A stretch of 64,000 nucleotides of DNA from WHSW01 sp963851045. Its GTDB lineage: Bacteria; Actinomycetota; Thermoleophilia; Solirubrobacterales; 70-9. The notes under the pieces are model-generated. The model was not told where the DNA came from, did not search any database, and saw nothing but the letters and a program-made list of their open reading frames with translations. Shown here one piece after another: positions 63,180-64,000 of the stretch. How positions within the stretch are numbered: the first letter of the stretch is position 1; every line of letters begins with the position of its first letter. The stretch lies in assembly GCA_963851045.1 (NCBI GenBank), contig CAWKNC010000001.1, positions 868,001 to 932,000 on the forward strand. Direction: 5' to 3'. A program made the translations under genes and the position numbers.

Positions 63180-63449
63180 GACCGTGCTAGGCGGGGATGT
63201 AGCGGAGCCCTGTACCCGCAATCCGCTCTAGCGGGGCCGAACGCCCGGTTGAGGGTTTTGGCCTTCGGGGCCAGTACGCCGCGGGCGGCGTTGACGGTCA
63301 GGTCTCGCGCAATGTGCGCCCGCGAATCAGGTCAGGTCCGGAAGGAAGCAGCCTTAAGCGGTAGCGGGCAAGTGCCGCGAACAGCCTGACTCGAGCCAGC
63401 CACGGCGGGCACGCCCGGGGGCTTATCTCGAAGCCGGGCCCGCACGGTC
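63180..63449 (+). ncRNA. ffs: Signal recognition particle RNA, large (Alu-domain) type
   Basis: The 5' part GTGCTAGGCGGGGATGTAGC and CCTGTACCCGCAATCCGCTC match the Alu domain of the Bacillus-type long SRP RNA. The domain IV tetraloop region GGTCAGGTCCGGAAGGAAGC is unmistakable (about 63329-63350). The ends pair: GACCGTGC (63180-63187) with GCACGGTC (63442-63449), giving about 270 nt. It binds Ffh for co-translational membrane targeting. Confidence 0.93.
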
Positions 63450-63450
63450 A

Positions 63451-63459
63451 TTTTTTTTT
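63451..63459 (+). terminator. T-run terminator of the SRP RNA
   Basis: Nine T directly after the closing helix of the SRP RNA, with the hairpin around 63413-63439 (GGCTT/AAGCC) just before it. A rho-independent stop for the RNA. Confidence 0.7.
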
Positions 63460-63465
63460 CCTTCG

Positions 63466-63843
63466 CTAGTTGAAGGACTTGTTCTTCGTGACGCCGTACA
63501 GGCACTCGACGCCGTTGATGTTCTCGGCGTCCACCTTCGCGAAGTACTCGCCCGGCTGGAGGTCCTTCTTCGTCTTCCACTTGCCCTTGGCGTTCGAGTA
63601 GGTGATCTCGATCTTGTCGGAGACGAAGTCGTCGAGCAGGAAGATGCTGACCTTGCGGTTCTTCAGACAGAAGTTCTTCTTCGACTCGAGCGTGCCTGAT
63701 GACCCCGAGGCGCCGAGCTTCTTGAACTGAATCTTGGTCTTTGCCTTCGGCCCACCGCCGTCGGCGACGGCGCCGGGTACCAGCGCGGCCGTGAGGCAGG
63801 CGGTGGCGATCAAGGCGATGGCAAAACTGAGTCTGGTTTTCAT
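63466..63843 (-). CDS. Small secreted hypothetical protein
   Basis: A 125-residue protein with a clear signal peptide (1-27, ending AVADGG). The mature part is basic and beta-rich (KTKIQFKKLGASGSSGTLESKKNFCLKNRKVSIFLLDD) with two Cys near 59 and 114 that could pair. The pattern of strands resembles a small Ig/CNA-B-like fold found in other secreted proteins of these bacteria. Function unknown. Converges on the SRP RNA terminator. Confidence 0.75.
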   Translation of the reverse strand: MKTRLSFAIALIATACLTAALVPGAVADGGGPKAKTKIQFKKLGASGSSGTLESKKNFCLKNRKVSIFLLDDFVSDKIEITYSNAKGKWKTKKDLQPGEYFAKVDAENINGVECLYGVTKNKSFN

Positions 63844-63880
63844 GGTTGTTCCTTTACCCCGGTAGGCGGCGGTGGATCAC

Positions 63881-64000
63881 TCAGAGGCTCTCAATGGCCG
63901 ATTTGGCTTCGGCCAGTCCCGTGCCCGTGAGCTCTCGATATAGCTTGATCGCCTCGATTTTGTTCCCGTTTCCGACCAGCTCGGTGATTCGGGGATCATC
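63881..64000 (-). CDS. 3' end of an L7/L12 C-terminal-like domain protein (partial)
   Basis: The last 39 codons of a gene entering from the right edge. NKIEAIKLYRELTGTGLAEAKSAIESL matches the C-terminal domain of ribosomal protein L7/L12, but the sequence fits the small L7/L12-like proteins of actinobacteria better than the ribosomal protein itself. Start not visible. Confidence 0.75.
   Translation of the reverse strand, partial: DDPRITELVGNGNKIEAIKLYRELTGTGLAEAKSAIESL

Overview
This is a high-GC chromosomal window from an actinobacterium, most likely class Thermoleophilia (Solirubrobacterales or a relative). The evidence is the codon usage with many GTG and TTG starts, the secreted proteins with a 'YANVVATLALFLAL'-type or collagen-like N-terminus, secreted proteins ending in RTX repeats or a Cys-containing terminal domain, and tandem FG-GAP/subtilase proteins. 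The placement comes from gene style only, not from a marker-gene search.

Layout. 1-10.4 kb: the end of a cyclase-domain regulator, then two adjacent giant secreted subtilase-like paralogs (FG-GAP plus RTX) broken by six single-base frameshifts of the same sense. 10.4-15.5 kb: a phosphotriesterase-like hydrolase, universal stress protein, TadA, a DUF559-type protein, tRNA-Ser(GGA), a diguanylate cyclase and a YtoQ-family protein. 15.5-17.2 kb: tRNA-Ser(CGA) with a decayed integrated element, bounded by a perfect 61-bp repeat and holding the tail of a dead integrase. 17.3-21.3 kb: an operon of an SbnA-like PLP enzyme, a COG4529 FAD/NAD(P) protein and a type III PLP decarboxylase. 21.3-26.4 kb: a TetR/CDF/ChrA unit divergent from a ferredoxin-reductase/fatty-acid-desaturase operon, with a perfect inverted repeat between them. 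26.4-42.5 kb: a membrane PI-PLC-like protein, two complete peptide-type ABC importers on the minus strand, and a third orphan family 5 binding protein. 42.5-54.4 kb: ordinary housekeeping, redox and secreted genes (SDR, zinc alcohol dehydrogenase, CsaA, PlsC-like, TatA, CAP protein, VOC protein, methyltransferase).

54.5-61.3 kb is the most striking region. A 6.8-kb integrative element sits in tRNA-Val(CAC) between perfect 44-bp repeats. It carries a giant Kelch/cadherin-like/TSP3 surface protein with recent internal duplications, an excisionase-like HTH gene and a tyrosine integrase. The integrase reading frame runs through the attachment core. In the excised circle it would gain a Lys/Arg-rich tail that the integrated form lacks. 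Identical 16-bp palindromes lie just inside each end. 61.4-64 kb: a small Cys-rich protein, two M15-like secreted proteins, a large Alu-domain type SRP RNA, a small secreted protein and the end of an L7/L12-like protein.

Coordinates of starts, frameshifts and RNA ends were read by eye and may be off by a few bases. No similarity search was run.
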